A DNA stretch of 64,000 nucleotides from Pseudophaeobacter flagellatus (GCF_021228235.1 NZ_JAJQRG010000004.1:186001-250000), one strand, 5' to 3'. Numbered from the stretch's first letter, positions 8,011 to 17,275 are shown. The notes: a model not told the origin generated them from the sequence alone. Made by a program: numbers and translations.

Positions 8011-9621
8011 ATGTCTAATTATATCAAGCTGATAGCGCTTGGTCTGGTCACGCTTTTTGCGATGATCGGGACCAATTATGCGCGGGACTTAGCCTATCAG
8101 GTGCATGCGATTATCGTTATGCTCGTGGCGGGTGGTCTGTTTTTGTATACGCTGCGCCGTACGGGGGAAGCCAAGCCTGCCGGAGAAGGTGCGCAAAACG
8201 AATATTTTGACAGCGTCGTCCGGGCTGGTGTGATCGCCACCGCCTTCTGGGGGGTTGTTGGCTTTATGGCTGGGACCTTTATCGCCTTTCAGCTGGCCTT
8301 TCCGGGGCTGAACTTTGAATGGGCGCAGGGCTTTGCCAATTTTGGCAGACTGCGTCCTCTGCATACCTCGGCGGTGATTTTTGCCTTTGGTGGCAACGCG
8401 CTGATTGCGACCTCTTTCTACGTCGTGCAGCGCACCAGCGCCGCGCGCCTCTGGGGCGGCAACCTGGCTTGGTTTGTGTTCTGGGGCTATCAGCTGTTTA
8501 TCGTTCTGGCGGCAACCGGTTACCTGTTTGGCGGCACCCAGTCGAAAGAATACGCCGAGCCGGAGTGGCATGTTGACCTGTGGTTGACCATTGTCTGGGT
8601 TGCCTATCTGGCAGTTTTCCTTGGCACCGTGATCAAACGTAAAGAGCCGCATATCTATGTGGCCAACTGGTTCTACCTGGCCTTTATCGTCACTGTAGCG
8701 ATGCTGCACCTGGTCAATAACCTGACCGTACCTGTCTCGATCTGGGGCTCCAAATCGGTCATCGTCTGGTCCGGTGTGCAGGATGCCATGGTGCAGTGGT
8801 GGTACGGCCACAACGCTGTGGGCTTCTTCCTGACGGCGGGTTTCCTTGGCATGATGTATTACTTTGTACCAAAGCAGGCTGAACGCCCTGTCTTTAGCTA
8901 CAAGCTGTCGATCATCCACTTCTGGGCGCTGATTTTCCTGTACATCTGGGCGGGTCCGCACCATCTGCATTACACCGCGCTGCCGGACTGGGCTTCGACC
9001 CTTGGCATGGTGTTCTCGATTGTTCTGTGGATGCCCAGCTGGGGTGGCATGATCAACGGTCTGATGACGCTGTCTGGCGCCTGGGACAAGCTGCGCACCG
9101 ATCCGGTTATCCGGATGATGGTAATCTCGATCGGCTTTTACGGCATGTCGACCTTTGAAGGTCCGATGATGTCGATCCGCGCGGTGAATTCGCTGTCGCA
9201 CTACACCGACTGGACCATTGGCCACGTGCACTCTGGTGCGCTGGGTTGGAACGGCATGATCACCTTTGGCGCGCTGTACTTCCTGGTTCCGGTTCTGTGG
9301 AAGCGCGAAGGGCTTTATAGCCTGAAACTGGTGTCCTGGCATTTCTGGCTGGCGACGATTGGTATCATTCTCTACGCCGCATCCATGTGGGTGACCGGGA
9401 TCATGGAAGGCCTGATGTGGCGCGAAGTTGATGCCAATGGTTTCCTTGTGAACTCTTTCGCGGATACCGTTGCTGCCAAGAAACCGATGAACATCGTGCG
9501 CGGTCTGGGTGGGGTCATGTTCCTCTCTGGTGCCATCATCATGTGCTATAACCTGTGGATGACAGTCCGTCGTTCCCCCGCCAAAGAAGCGAGCCTCACC
9601 GTCTCGGTTCCGGCAGAATAA
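8011..9621 (+). CDS. ccoN: cbb3-type cytochrome c oxidase subunit I
   Basis: The 536-residue catalytic subunit of the cbb3 high-affinity terminal oxidase, an integral membrane heme-copper protein with about 12 transmembrane helices. Metal ligand histidines are recognisable in [26 protein letters not shown] and HVHSGALGW, covering the heme b and the heme b3-CuB centre. The chosen ATG at 8011 follows GAAGGGA by eight bases; an in-frame ATG at 7993 is less well placed. It heads ccoNOQP, whose products reduce oxygen to water at low oxygen tension. A perfect FNR box lies upstream. Confidence 0.97.
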   Translation: MSNYIKLIALGLVTLFAMIGTNYARDLAYQVHAIIVMLVAGGLFLYTLRRTGEAKPAGEGAQNEYFDSVVRAGVIATAFWGVVGFMAGTFIAFQLAFPGLNFEWAQGFANFGRLRPLHTSAVIFAFGGNALIATSFYVVQRTSAARLWGGNLAWFVFWGYQLFIVLAATGYLFGGTQSKEYAEPEWHVDLWLTIVWVAYLAVFLGTVIKRKEPHIYVANWFYLAFIVTVAMLHLVNNLTVPVSIWGSKSVIVWSGVQDAMVQWWYGHNAVGFFLTAGFLGMMYYFVPKQAERPVFSYKLSIIHFWALIFLYIWAGPHHLHYTALPDWASTLGMVFSIVLWMPSWGGMINGLMTLSGAWDKLRTDPVIRMMVISIGFYGMSTFEGPMMSIRAVNSLSHYTDWTIGHVHSGALGWNGMITFGALYFLVPVLWKREGLYSLKLVSWHFWLATIGIILYAASMWVTGIMEGLMWREVDANGFLVNSFADTVAAKKPMNIVRGLGGVMFLSGAIIMCYNLWMTVRRSPAKEASLTVSVPAE

Positions 9622-9634
9622 GGAGGGATAGCAA

Positions 9635-10363
9635 ATGTCCATTCTCGACAAACACAAAATCCTCGAGACCAACGCGACCCTGCTGCTGGTCTGCAGCTTT
9701 CTGGTCGTGACCATTGGCGGGCTGGTGCAGATCGCACCCCTGTTCTGGCTGGAAAACACCATCGAAGAGGTCGAGGGCATGCGTCCTTACACGCCTCTCG
9801 AATTGGCAGGGCGTGACATCTATATCCGCGAAGGCTGTTACACCTGTCACAGTCAGATGATCCGCCCGATGCGGGATGAGGTCGAACGCTACGGCCACTA
9901 CTCGCTGGCGGCAGAGTCGATGTATGACCACCCCTTCCAGTGGGGGTCAAAACGCACCGGGCCGGATCTGGCCCGTGTGGGTGGTCGCTATTCGGATGAA
10001 TGGCATGTTGACCACCTGCGCAACCCGCAGGCGGTGGTGCCGGAATCAGTCATGCCTAAATATGGCTTTCTGGAACGGGCCCACGTCGATGGTAAATACA
10101 TCGGGGATCTTATGGCGGCCAATGCTTTGGTCGGCACGCCCTATAGCGATGAAATGATCGCCAGCGCCCAGGCCGACTTTAAGGCCCAGGCCGATCCGGA
10201 TGCCGATTACGATGGCCTACTTGAACGCTATGGCGACAAGGTCAGCGTGCGCAACTTTGATGGCCAACCCGGTCTGTCAGAGGCTGATGCCCTGATCGCC
10301 TATCTGCAAATGCTGGGGACTTTGGTTGACTTCTCGACCTTCACCCCCGACGCAAGCCGCTAA
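9635..10363 (+). CDS. ccoO: cbb3-type cytochrome c oxidase subunit II
   Basis: A 242-residue membrane-anchored monoheme cytochrome c that passes electrons to CcoN. One N-terminal transmembrane helix (about residues 14-36) anchors it, and a single c-type heme site C68-YTC-H72 follows; the methionine axial ligand is probably in [14 protein letters not shown] ends eight bases before the start. It lies 13 bases after ccoN in the same operon. Length and motif order are those of normal CcoO. Confidence 0.97.
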   Translation: MSILDKHKILETNATLLLVCSFLVVTIGGLVQIAPLFWLENTIEEVEGMRPYTPLELAGRDIYIREGCYTCHSQMIRPMRDEVERYGHYSLAAESMYDHPFQWGSKRTGPDLARVGGRYSDEWHVDHLRNPQAVVPESVMPKYGFLERAHVDGKYIGDLMAANALVGTPYSDEMIASAQADFKAQADPDADYDGLLERYGDKVSVRNFDGQPGLSEADALIAYLQMLGTLVDFSTFTPDASR

Positions 10364-10375
10364 GGAGACATACAG

Positions 10376-10588
10376 ATGGAAATCTACACCCTCCTGCGGG
10401 AATTCGCAGATAGTTGGATGCTCTTGTTTCTGTTCTCGTTTTTCACCCTGGTTGTAATCTGGGCTTTCCGCCCTGGCAGCTCAGCGGTCTATGAGGACAC
10501 AGCCAGCATTCCCTTTCGCCACGTAGACGCTCCGGCCCCCGACGAGGCCGAGGTGACACCCGCCGCACATAAGGAGGCGCGGACATGA
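10376..10588 (+). CDS. ccoQ: cbb3-type oxidase small subunit
   Basis: A 70-residue single-span membrane protein: a hydrophobic helix at about residues 13-31 ends in WAFRPGS, then a short polar tail. In Rhodobacter CcoQ stabilises the assembled oxidase and protects the oxidase-to-regulator signal from oxygen; that role is known for the family and not visible here. TAAGGAGA precedes the start, and the stop overlaps the ccoP start by four bases (ATGA). Confidence 0.93.
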   Translation: MEIYTLLREFADSWMLLFLFSFFTLVVIWAFRPGSSAVYEDTASIPFRHVDAPAPDEAEVTPAAHKEART

Positions 10589-11454
10589 GCAAACCCGTCA
10601 AAAAATACGATGATGATCCCAACACCACTGGTCACAGCTGGGACGGGATTGAGGAATTCGACAATCCAATGCCGCGCTGGTGGCTTTGGACCCTCTATGC
10701 AACCATTGTCTGGGCGATTGGCTACACCATTCTGTACCCGGCCTGGCCAATGGTGAACTCGGCCACCTCTGGGTTGTTGGGCTGGTCGACGCGGGCGGAT
10801 GTTGCCGATGAAATCGCGGCGGTCGAAGAGGCCAACGCGCCGATGAACGCCAAACTGGAAGCGGCTGATCTGACCGCCATTTCCGGGGATGCCGATATGG
10901 GGCCCTATGCGGTTTCGGCGGGGTCTGCCGTGTTCAAGACTTGGTGCGCCCAGTGCCATGGATCTGGTGCGGCTGGGGCCAAGGGCTATCCTAACCTGTT
11001 GGACGATGATTGGCTGTGGGGCGGCTCGATTGAGGAGATCCATACAACCGTTTCACACGGGATCCGGAATGAAGAAAGCGACGATGCGCGCTATTCCGAA
11101 ATGCCTGCCTTTGGCCGTGATGAACTGCTGGAGAAAGACGAAATCCACCAGGTGGTGAACTTTGTCATGTCGCTTTCGGGTGAGCCGCAGGATGCATCGG
11201 CGGTTGCCGCTGGGGCCGTGGTCTTTGAAGACAACTGTTCTGCCTGCCACATGGAAGACGGTAGCGGTGATCGCGGCCAGGGCGCGCCCAATCTTGGGGA
11301 TGCGATCTGGCTCTATGGGGGCGATTACGCCACCCTGACCGAGACGGTGACAAATTCCCGCTATGGGGTGATGCCGCCTTGGAACACCCGCCTGACCGAG
11401 GCAGAAATTCGCGCGGTTTCGGCCTATGTGCATCAGCTGGGTGGCGGCGAATAA
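10585..11454 (+). CDS. ccoP: cbb3-type cytochrome c oxidase subunit III, diheme
   Basis: A 289-residue diheme cytochrome c. The N-terminus is cytoplasmic, one helix spans the membrane (about residues 32-52), and two periplasmic cytochrome c domains follow with heme sites C121-AQC-H125 and C218-SAC-H222. It accepts electrons from soluble or membrane cytochromes and hands them to CcoO/CcoN. Start overlaps ccoQ, so translation is coupled. A strong terminator follows at 11489, ending the structural operon before ccoGHIS. Confidence 0.97.
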   Translation: MSKPVKKYDDDPNTTGHSWDGIEEFDNPMPRWWLWTLYATIVWAIGYTILYPAWPMVNSATSGLLGWSTRADVADEIAAVEEANAPMNAKLEAADLTAISGDADMGPYAVSAGSAVFKTWCAQCHGSGAAGAKGYPNLLDDDWLWGGSIEEIHTTVSHGIRNEESDDARYSEMPAFGRDELLEKDEIHQVVNFVMSLSGEPQDASAVAAGAVVFEDNCSACHMEDGSGDRGQGAPNLGDAIWLYGGDYATLTETVTNSRYGVMPPWNTRLTEAEIRAVSAYVHQLGGGE

Positions 11455-11488
11455 TCGCAGCCCGGCACGGATGCCCTGATGACAGTTT

Positions 11489-11515
11489 GGGCCGCCCCAG
11501 GGGGCGGCCCTTTTT
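11489..11515 (+). terminator. Terminator of ccoNOQP
   Basis: GGGCCGCC (11489-11496) pairs with GGCGGCCC (11503-11510), with a loop of six bases, followed by TTTTT. A textbook rho-independent terminator 34 bases after ccoP. Confidence 0.92.
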
Positions 11516-11557
11516 CGTGTGAATGATCCGGCGGGGCGGCTATATTTCTGGCCCCAT

Positions 11558-11571
11558 TTGACAGAGGTCAA
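11558..11571. promoter_or_regulatory. FNR-type box without a protein gene behind it
   Basis: TTGACAGAGGTCAA is a perfect palindrome (extended TTTGAC...GTCAAA) of FNR type. A TTTATT element at 11594-11599 is 32 bp downstream centre to centre, class II spacing, predicting a transcript start near 11606 on the plus strand. No credible coding region follows on that strand before 12135; a structured segment does. Confidence 0.6.
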
Positions 11572-11605
11572 ATCGCCACGCAACAAAACCGGCTTTATTG
11601 AAACG

Positions 11606-11750
11606 CAGGAGGACGCAGGCTGAGACAGCGCGCTGGGGGAATGGCGGGCCGGTCAGCCGGAGATCCCAAAGATCCCCTGTAGGATCCTTGGGCGGCGGCG
11701 TCGGCTTTTCGATCTGTTCGCGCGTTTCCTGAAAAGCCGACGCCCTTTCC
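11606..11750 (+). ncRNA. Candidate FnrL-controlled small RNA
   Basis: Between the ccoP terminator and the next gene lies a segment with two consecutive strong hairpins: CCCAAAGATCC/GGATCCTTGGG (11665-11675 and 11682-11692, one mismatch) and a perfect 14-bp stem, GGCGTCGGCTTTTC/GAAAAGCCGACGCC (11697-11710 and 11731-11744, 20-base loop), followed by a pyrimidine-rich CTTTCCTTCTCTC. An FNR box with a correctly spaced -10 element precedes it. A small RNA made at low oxygen is the simplest reading. Alternatively the hairpins are the 3' end of the minus-strand gene at 11831. The only ATG inside starts a 13-codon frame with poor ribosome spacing. Confidence 0.45.
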
Positions 11751-11830
11751 TTCTCTCACACGACCGCGACCCAACACCGGACCCTAACCTGAAGCTGCTA
11801 GCCGAGTGGTCAGGGATTCTGCCATAGGGG

Positions 11831-12034
11831 TCATAGGCTTTTGACCTCACCGCAGCAGGCAGGCTGGCAGACCGGTTGCGCCGGGATGCGGGCTGTGCCC
11901 CAGAGCCTGAGGGCGCGCAGCAGCGTGGCGATTCTGCGCCGGGGCGGGGTGGTGGTCTTGGGAAGATCCCGCAGGGGCACCTGGCTGTGCCGGGTCGCGG
12001 TCAACAAGGAGCGGGCGTAGATATCAGTCAGCAT
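11831..12034 (-). CDS. Small protein of unknown function
   Basis: A 67-residue protein I do not recognise. The start at 12034 is preceded by AGGAGGT with seven-base spacing, a near-perfect Shine-Dalgarno sequence, which is the main reason to accept it. The protein has a short N-terminal helix-like part, a basic central segment (TTTPPRRRIATLLRALR) and a cysteine-containing tail (CQPACCGE). It resembles small basic DUF1127-type proteins only loosely. It is divergent from a LysR regulator with a dyad in the shared promoter, so regulation by that protein is likely. It interrupts the usual ccoNOQP-ccoGHIS order. Confidence 0.65.
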   Translation of the reverse strand: MLTDIYARSLLTATRHSQVPLRDLPKTTTPPRRRIATLLRALRLWGTARIPAQPVCQPACCGEVKSL

Positions 12035-12115
12035 CTTGAAACCTCCTATGCTGGTGTTCTGTGTCTGCACTCTGGTCAAATAGCGCGCGACATGCGACTC
12101 AGGAAGAATGTAGTT

Positions 12116-12134
12116 ATGTAAGTCGAGGTTACAT
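12116..12134. promoter_or_regulatory. LysR-type dyad before the 12135 regulator
   Basis: ATGTAAGTCGAGGTTACAT has perfect 6-base arms and the T-N11-A core expected of LysR operators. It ends directly at the ATG of the LysR gene, where binding would block translation start or transcription, and lies 80-100 bases upstream of the divergent small gene, where it could activate. Inferred function. Confidence 0.6.
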
Positions 12135-13019
12135 ATGGACTGGCTATCCCTGCCGCCACTTGCGGCCCTTCGGGCCTTTTGTGCCTACGCAGAACATGGA
12201 AATATCGCAAAGGCTGGCATGGCCCTGAATGTCAGCCATGCTGCCATCAGCCAACAGCTGCGCAGCCTGGAGGACCACCTGGGTACGCCGCTGTTGGATC
12301 GCAGTCACCGCAGTCTGGAGCTGACACAAGAGGGCGCGCATCTGGCTCAGGCGCTGTTGCTGGGCTTTGGTGCCGTTCAATCGGCGGTGCAGGATATCAG
12401 CACCCAGGGGGCCGCCCGCCCCTTGCATATCAGCTGTACCCCGATGTTTGCCGCCAATTGGTTGATGCCGCGCTTGGCCGAATTTCGCCTGAAACACCCC
12501 GAGATCGACCTGGTTATCGACCCGCGTGGTGAACTGGTCGAATTGCAGCCTGGTGGCATTGATATTGCCCTGCGCTATGGCGCTGGCCAGTGGCCGGGCC
12601 TTGAGTGCGAGCCGCTGCTGCCGACGCCCATGGTGGTGGTGGCCAATCCCAGCCTGTTGCGGGGGCGGCAGGTGCACTGCCCCGAGGATTTGCTCGACTA
12701 TCCCTGGCTTGAAGAACTGGGCACCACCGAGTCGGATCTCTGGCTGCGCTCGCGCGGGGTGGCAAAGGCGGTCCGGGGGGCCAGCATCAAATTGCCGGGC
12801 AATCTGTTGATGCAGGCCGTTCGCGACGGCCAGGGCGTCGCGGTGGGGGTGAAGGCCTTTGTCGCAGAGGATTTACAGGCGGGGCGGCTGGTTGAATTGT
12901 TCACCGAACACCAGGACCGGGGCTACCATATCGTGACCCGCCCCGGGGTGCAGCGGCGCCAGCTGCGCCTGTTCATTTCCTGGCTGCGGCGGCATAAAAA
13001 TTCAGGCACAATCACCTAG
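12135..13019 (+). CDS. LysR-family transcriptional regulator (GcvA-like)
   Basis: A 294-residue LysR regulator: N-terminal helix-turn-helix (about residues 12-70, with MALNVSHAAISQQLRSLE) and a substrate-binding-like domain. The AISQQLR helix is of GcvA/AmpR type. It is not close in sequence to the LysR at 4548, so the two are not a recent duplication. It is divergent from the small gene at 11831 and lies in front of ccoG, from which it is separated by an FNR box. Effector unknown; a link to respiration is suggested only by location. Confidence 0.88.
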   Translation: MDWLSLPPLAALRAFCAYAEHGNIAKAGMALNVSHAAISQQLRSLEDHLGTPLLDRSHRSLELTQEGAHLAQALLLGFGAVQSAVQDISTQGAARPLHISCTPMFAANWLMPRLAEFRLKHPEIDLVIDPRGELVELQPGGIDIALRYGAGQWPGLECEPLLPTPMVVVANPSLLRGRQVHCPEDLLDYPWLEELGTTESDLWLRSRGVAKAVRGASIKLPGNLLMQAVRDGQGVAVGVKAFVAEDLQAGRLVELFTEHQDRGYHIVTRPGVQRRQLRLFISWLRRHKNSGTIT

Positions 13020-13065
13020 GGCATAAGCGGGCAGGCTATAAAGATGCTTATCCGATGTGCTTTTT

Positions 13066-13079
13066 TTGATCCACGTCAA
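13066..13079. promoter_or_regulatory. FNR box of the ccoGHIS operon
   Basis: TTGATCCACGTCAA matches the FNR site at 9 of 10 defined positions, 63 bases before the preferred ccoG start. The reading frame of ccoG is open across the box back to 13044, which argues that the true start is the later GTG at 13143. No clear -10 element is seen at class II distance. Confidence 0.75.
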
Positions 13080-13142
13080 AGAGCCGCCTCGGAAGATTTG
13101 AAAGAACCGCAAGACAAGACACAAATTCAGTGGAGTGAGTCC

Positions 13143-14588
13143 GTGAGTGATTCCGATCCCGCCCCCAGCCTCTATGCCGCCAGAGAACCAGTTTTTCCAC
13201 GGCGCGTCTCTGGGGCTTTTCGCAACCTGAAATGGTATATCTTGGTGATTACCCTTGGGATTTATTACATAACCCCTTGGATACGCTGGGATCGAGGCAC
13301 GTCTTTGCCGGATCAGGCGGTGCTGCTGGATCTGGCCAACCGTCGCTTTTACTTCTTCTGGATCGAAATCTGGCCGCATGAATTCTATTTTGTCGCCGGT
13401 CTGCTAATCATGGCGGGGCTGGGGCTGTTCCTGTTCACCTCGGCGCTGGGGCGGGTCTGGTGCGGCTATGCCTGCCCGCAGACCGTCTGGACCGATCTGT
13501 TCATTCTGGTTGAACGTTGGATCGAAGGCGATCGCAACGCCCGCCTGCGGCTGCACCGGCAGAAAAAGATGGATCTGCGCAAGGCGCGTCTGCGGTTGAC
13601 CAAATGGCTGTCCTGGCTGCTGATTGGCCTGGCAACAGGCGGTGCCTGGGTGTTCTATTTTGCCGATGCGCCAACGCTGTTTGTTGATCTGGTGACCGGT
13701 CAGGCGCATCCCATTGCCTATACCACCATGCTGGTTCTGACCGCGACGACCTTCTTCTTTGGCGGTATCGCCCGCGAACAGATCTGCATCTATGCCTGCC
13801 CCTGGCCGCGCATTCAGGCGGCGATGATGGACGAAGACACCCTGGTCGTGGGCTACCGCGACTGGCGTGGCGAACCACGTGGCAAGCTGCACAAGAGCAA
13901 GGGCAAGGCTGAAATCGCGGAACCGCCCCAGGGCGACTGCATCGACTGCATGGCCTGTGTCAACGTCTGCCCGGTGGGGATTGATATCCGTGATGGTCAG
14001 CAGCTGGAATGTATCACCTGCGCGCTGTGCATTGATGCCTGCGATGATGTGATGGAAAAGATTGGTAAACCACGCGGGTTGATCGACTATATGGCGCTCT
14101 CGGATGAGGCGCATGAACGCGCAGGCCAGCCGCCCAAGAATATCTGGAAACACATCCTGCGCCCGCGTACCATCCTCTATACCAGCCTATGGAGCTTCGT
14201 TGGCCTGGGGCTGATCTTTGCCTTGTTCATCCGATCTGATATTGATTTGACTGTGGCACCGGTGCGCAACCCCACCTTTGTGACCCTGTCGGATGGCTCG
14301 GTGCGCAATACCTACGATGTGCGCCTGCGTAACAAACACGGCGAACCACGGCCCTTTGAATTGTCGCTGAAGGGGGATCCAAGCATGCGGATCCAGCTGG
14401 AAGGCACGCCCTATGCCTCGGTTGAGGTTCCGGCGGATACTGCCTACCTTCAACGGGTCTATATCGTAACGCCCAAAGGCGCAGAGCCCTCTAGTGCGGA
14501 GGCTACGCCCGTGCGGATCTGGGTCGAAGATCTGATCACCGGGGATCGGGCCTATAAGGACACCACCTTCAATGGCAGAGGAAACTGA
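13143..14588 (+). CDS. ccoG: Cytochrome c oxidase accessory protein (RdxB/FixG-like)
   Basis: A 481-residue membrane ferredoxin-like protein of cbb3 oxidase assembly, thought to reduce Cu(II) for insertion. It has about five transmembrane helices, CGYACPQTVW and CIYACPW cysteine pairs near membrane segments, then two [4Fe-4S] motifs, CIDCMACVNVCP and CITCALCIDAC, and a C-terminal Ig-like periplasmic domain. The GTG at 13143 preceded by GTGGAG is preferred over an in-frame ATG at 13044, since an FNR box lies between. It opens ccoGHIS. Confidence 0.93.
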   Translation: MSDSDPAPSLYAAREPVFPRRVSGAFRNLKWYILVITLGIYYITPWIRWDRGTSLPDQAVLLDLANRRFYFFWIEIWPHEFYFVAGLLIMAGLGLFLFTSALGRVWCGYACPQTVWTDLFILVERWIEGDRNARLRLHRQKKMDLRKARLRLTKWLSWLLIGLATGGAWVFYFADAPTLFVDLVTGQAHPIAYTTMLVLTATTFFFGGIAREQICIYACPWPRIQAAMMDEDTLVVGYRDWRGEPRGKLHKSKGKAEIAEPPQGDCIDCMACVNVCPVGIDIRDGQQLECITCALCIDACDDVMEKIGKPRGLIDYMALSDEAHERAGQPPKNIWKHILRPRTILYTSLWSFVGLGLIFALFIRSDIDLTVAPVRNPTFVTLSDGSVRNTYDVRLRNKHGEPRPFELSLKGDPSMRIQLEGTPYASVEVPADTAYLQRVYIVTPKGAEPSSAEATPVRIWVEDLITGDRAYKDTTFNGRGN

Positions 14589-14592
14589 CCAG

Positions 14593-15057
14593 ATGGCAAA
14601 AACGACACGAGAATTTACCGGTCGACATGCGCTAATGATCTTTTGCGGTGCCTTTACGGTCATCATCGGTGTCAATCTGGCGCTGGCCTATAATGCGATC
14701 AATACCTTTCCGGGGCTGGAGGTGAAAAACTCTTATGTTGCCAGCCAGGAATTTGACGTGCGGCGCTCGGCGCAACAATCCTTGGGCTGGTCGGTCTACG
14801 CCTCGGCGCAGGAGGATCAGGTCACGCTGGAAATCACCGATGCCGAAGGACAGCCGGTTGAGGTCGCCAAGCTCAGCGCGACGCTGGGGCGGGCAACCCA
14901 TGTCAAGGACGACCAGGAACCGGATTTTCAGTTCAATGGCACCGCCTATGTGGCCCCGGCAGATCTGGGGCCGGGTAACTGGAATATCCGTATGGTGGCA
15001 CGGGCCAAGAATGGCGTCGAATTCACCCAGCGGGTGATCCTGCATGTAAAGGGATAG
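14593..15057 (+). CDS. ccoH: cbb3 oxidase maturation protein (FixH-like)
   Basis: A 154-residue protein with one N-terminal transmembrane helix (about residues 14-34) and a periplasmic domain, as in FixH/CcoH, needed for cbb3 assembly and stability. AGAGGAA precedes the ATG at 14593 by nine bases. An in-frame ATG at 14572 would overlap the end of ccoG by 17 bases and is the alternative. It lies between ccoG and ccoI, the conserved order. Confidence 0.9.
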   Translation: MAKTTREFTGRHALMIFCGAFTVIIGVNLALAYNAINTFPGLEVKNSYVASQEFDVRRSAQQSLGWSVYASAQEDQVTLEITDAEGQPVEVAKLSATLGRATHVKDDQEPDFQFNGTAYVAPADLGPGNWNIRMVARAKNGVEFTQRVILHVKG

Positions 15058-15064
15058 GCCCGAT

Positions 15065-17245
15065 ATGACTGCTCAGATGCGCCCCGCGATGGCCGTATGC
15101 CCCGGCTGTGTCGCCGCCCCGTCAGAGATGCCGGAACAGGCCCCAAGCGAGGTGCGTCTGGCCCTGTCGCTGCCAACGATCCATTGTCAGGCCTGTATCT
15201 CGACGGTGGAACGGGGGCTGAACGCCCATCCCGGCATTCATTCGGCGCGGGTCAACCTGACGCTAAAGCGCGCCCTGATCGAGGCAGATCCGGATCTGCG
15301 CGCTGCCGATCTGATCCCGGTGCTGGCAGGCCTGGGGTTTGAGGCGCATGAGCTGGATCTGGCCAGTCTTGCCGCCACCCAGAGCGACCGCGCCGGGCGT
15401 GATCTTTTGATGCGACTGGCGGTGGCGGGCTTTGCCTCGATGAATGTGATGCTCTTGTCGATCTCGGTCTGGTCCGGTGCCAGCGATGCGACCCGCGACA
15501 TGTTCCACTGGATTTCGGCGGCCATTGCCTTTCCGGCGGTGATCTTTGCCGGGCAGCCCTTCTTCAAGAACGCCTGGAGCGCCCTGCGGGTAGGGCGGCT
15601 CAATATGGATGTGCCGATTGTTCTGGCGCTGGTGCTCGCCTTGCTGACCTCTCTTTGGGAGACCAGCCTTTCGGGAGAGCACGCCTATTTTGATGCGGCT
15701 CTGACACTGACCTTCTTTCTGCTGGCGGGGCGCTATCTGGACTATCGCACCCGCGCGGTGGCGCGGTCCGCAGCAGAGGAGCTGGCGGCGCTAGAGGTGC
15801 CGCGCGCCCTGTGTATGCAGGATGGCGCGCCGGTCGAAGTGCCGGTGGCGGATCTGGCCTTGAATGATCTGATCCTGGTGCGCCCCGGTGGGCGGATGCC
15901 GGTGGATGGTTGCATCACCGAGGGTCAGTCCGAGCTTGACCGCTCTTTGCTGACCGGCGAGACGCTGCCGGCTTTTGTTGAACCTGGCGCCCAGGTTTCT
16001 GCTGGCGAGGTCAATCTGACCGGGCCGCTGGTGGTCCGGGCTGAAGCGGTGGGCGAGGATACCTCGCTGCACCGGATGGCGGAACTTGTTGCCATCGCGG
16101 AATCGGGGCGATCGCGCTATACATCGCTGGCGGACCGGGCGGCGAAACTTTATGCGCCGGGGGTGCATATTCTGTCGGCCTTGGCCTTTGTCGGCTGGTA
16201 TCTTTATACATTCGATCTGCGTATGGCGTTGAATATCGCAGCGGCGGTGCTGATTATCACTTGCCCCTGTGCGCTGGGGTTGGCAGTGCCGGCGGTGACC
16301 ACGGCGGCCTCGGGACGGCTGTTCAAACGCGGTATGTTGATCAAGGATGCCACTGCGCTGGAACGGCTGGCCGAGGTCGATACCGTGGTTTTTGACAAGA
16401 CGGGCACCCTGACAGCAGGCACACCGCAGTTGGAAAACCCAGATGATTTTTCGCAGGCCGATCTGGCGCTGGCGCTGGCGCTCGCGCAGGGGTCGGCCCA
16501 TCCCCTGTCGCAGGCGCTGACCAGGGCGGCGCAGGCTGCAGGCGTCGATCCGGCTGCGGTCAGCACCCTGCAAGAGCATCCAGGCTATGGCACCGAAGGT
16601 CTGTTTCAGGGGCGTCGGGTACGCCTTGGCCGTGCGGCCTGGCTTGGCGCAGAGCAGGGCGGGCAGACGGCAGCCTGGCTCGACAGGGGCGATGGCACAG
16701 CACCGCGGGCCTTTCTGTTTCACGATGCGCTGCGCCCCGGCGCCGCACAGGCGGTGGCGCAGTTGCAGGCGGCAGGCAAAGAGGTGCTGCTGATTTCTGG
16801 CGATACCAGCGCCGCAGTGGCGGATCTGGCCACCCGTCTCGGGATCAAGACTTGGCAGGGAGAGGCCCTGCCCAAGGATAAGGCGACGCGGATACAGGCG
16901 CTGTCTGATCAGGGGCATCGGGTTTTGATGGTGGGGGATGGGTTGAATGACACGGCGGCGCTGACGGCGGCACATGTGTCGATCTCGCCGGCCTCGGCGC
17001 TGGATGCGGCGCGGGTGGCTTCGGATATCGTGTTGCTGGGGCAAGACCTCGAACCGATTGCCGAGGCCTGCGTTCTGGCCCGCAAGGCAACCAGACGCAT
17101 CCGAGAAAACTTCCGCATTGCAACCCTTTACAACGTGGTGGCTGTGCCGCTTGCCATCGCCGGTTTTGCAACGCCCTTGATTGCGGCGCTGGCGATGTCT
17201 ACCTCTTCCATTACCGTATCCTTGAATGCCCTGCGCCTGAAATAG
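15065..17245 (+). CDS. ccoI: Copper-translocating P1B-type ATPase for cbb3 oxidase
   Basis: A 726-residue copper pump of the CopA2/FixI type, which exports copper to the periplasm for the oxidase rather than for detoxification. Visible: CPGC at residues 12-15, a heavy-metal domain with C41-QA-C44, eight membrane helices, the ion-path CPC in ITCPCALGLAVP (about 398), the phosphorylated aspartate in DKTGTLT (about 445) and GDGLNDT (about 624). Lies seven bases after ccoH. The FixI assignment rests on operon context. Confidence 0.95.
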   Translation: MTAQMRPAMAVCPGCVAAPSEMPEQAPSEVRLALSLPTIHCQACISTVERGLNAHPGIHSARVNLTLKRALIEADPDLRAADLIPVLAGLGFEAHELDLASLAATQSDRAGRDLLMRLAVAGFASMNVMLLSISVWSGASDATRDMFHWISAAIAFPAVIFAGQPFFKNAWSALRVGRLNMDVPIVLALVLALLTSLWETSLSGEHAYFDAALTLTFFLLAGRYLDYRTRAVARSAAEELAALEVPRALCMQDGAPVEVPVADLALNDLILVRPGGRMPVDGCITEGQSELDRSLLTGETLPAFVEPGAQVSAGEVNLTGPLVVRAEAVGEDTSLHRMAELVAIAESGRSRYTSLADRAAKLYAPGVHILSALAFVGWYLYTFDLRMALNIAAAVLIITCPCALGLAVPAVTTAASGRLFKRGMLIKDATALERLAEVDTVVFDKTGTLTAGTPQLENPDDFSQADLALALALAQGSAHPLSQALTRAAQAAGVDPAAVSTLQEHPGYGTEGLFQGRRVRLGRAAWLGAEQGGQTAAWLDRGDGTAPRAFLFHDALRPGAAQAVAQLQAAGKEVLLISGDTSAAVADLATRLGIKTWQGEALPKDKATRIQALSDQGHRVLMVGDGLNDTAALTAAHVSISPASALDAARVASDIVLLGQDLEPIAEACVLARKATRRIRENFRIATLYNVVAVPLAIAGFATPLIAALAMSTSSITVSLNALRLK

Positions 17246-17275
17246 GATGGCAGGGCCCGACCGACAGGACAGACC

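Noticed and set aside
8089-9780. 563-codon open frame on the minus strand opposite ccoN
   Set aside because: It mirrors the codon structure of ccoN, is rich in His/Arg/Gln as antisense frames are here, and has no recognisable domain or ribosome site.
11641-11682. 13-codon frame inside the RNA candidate, possible leader peptide
   Set aside because: The GGGGGA in front is only one base from the ATG, so initiation is unlikely, and no attenuator codon run is present.
11795-11830. Stretch AGCCGAGTGGTCAGGG resembles a tRNA D-arm
   Set aside because: No matching acceptor, anticodon or T-arm (GTTCGA-type) can be folded around it.
15791-17044. 417-codon open frame on the minus strand opposite ccoI
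   Set aside because: Antisense shadow of a clearly conserved P-type ATPase; low-complexity composition and no domain.
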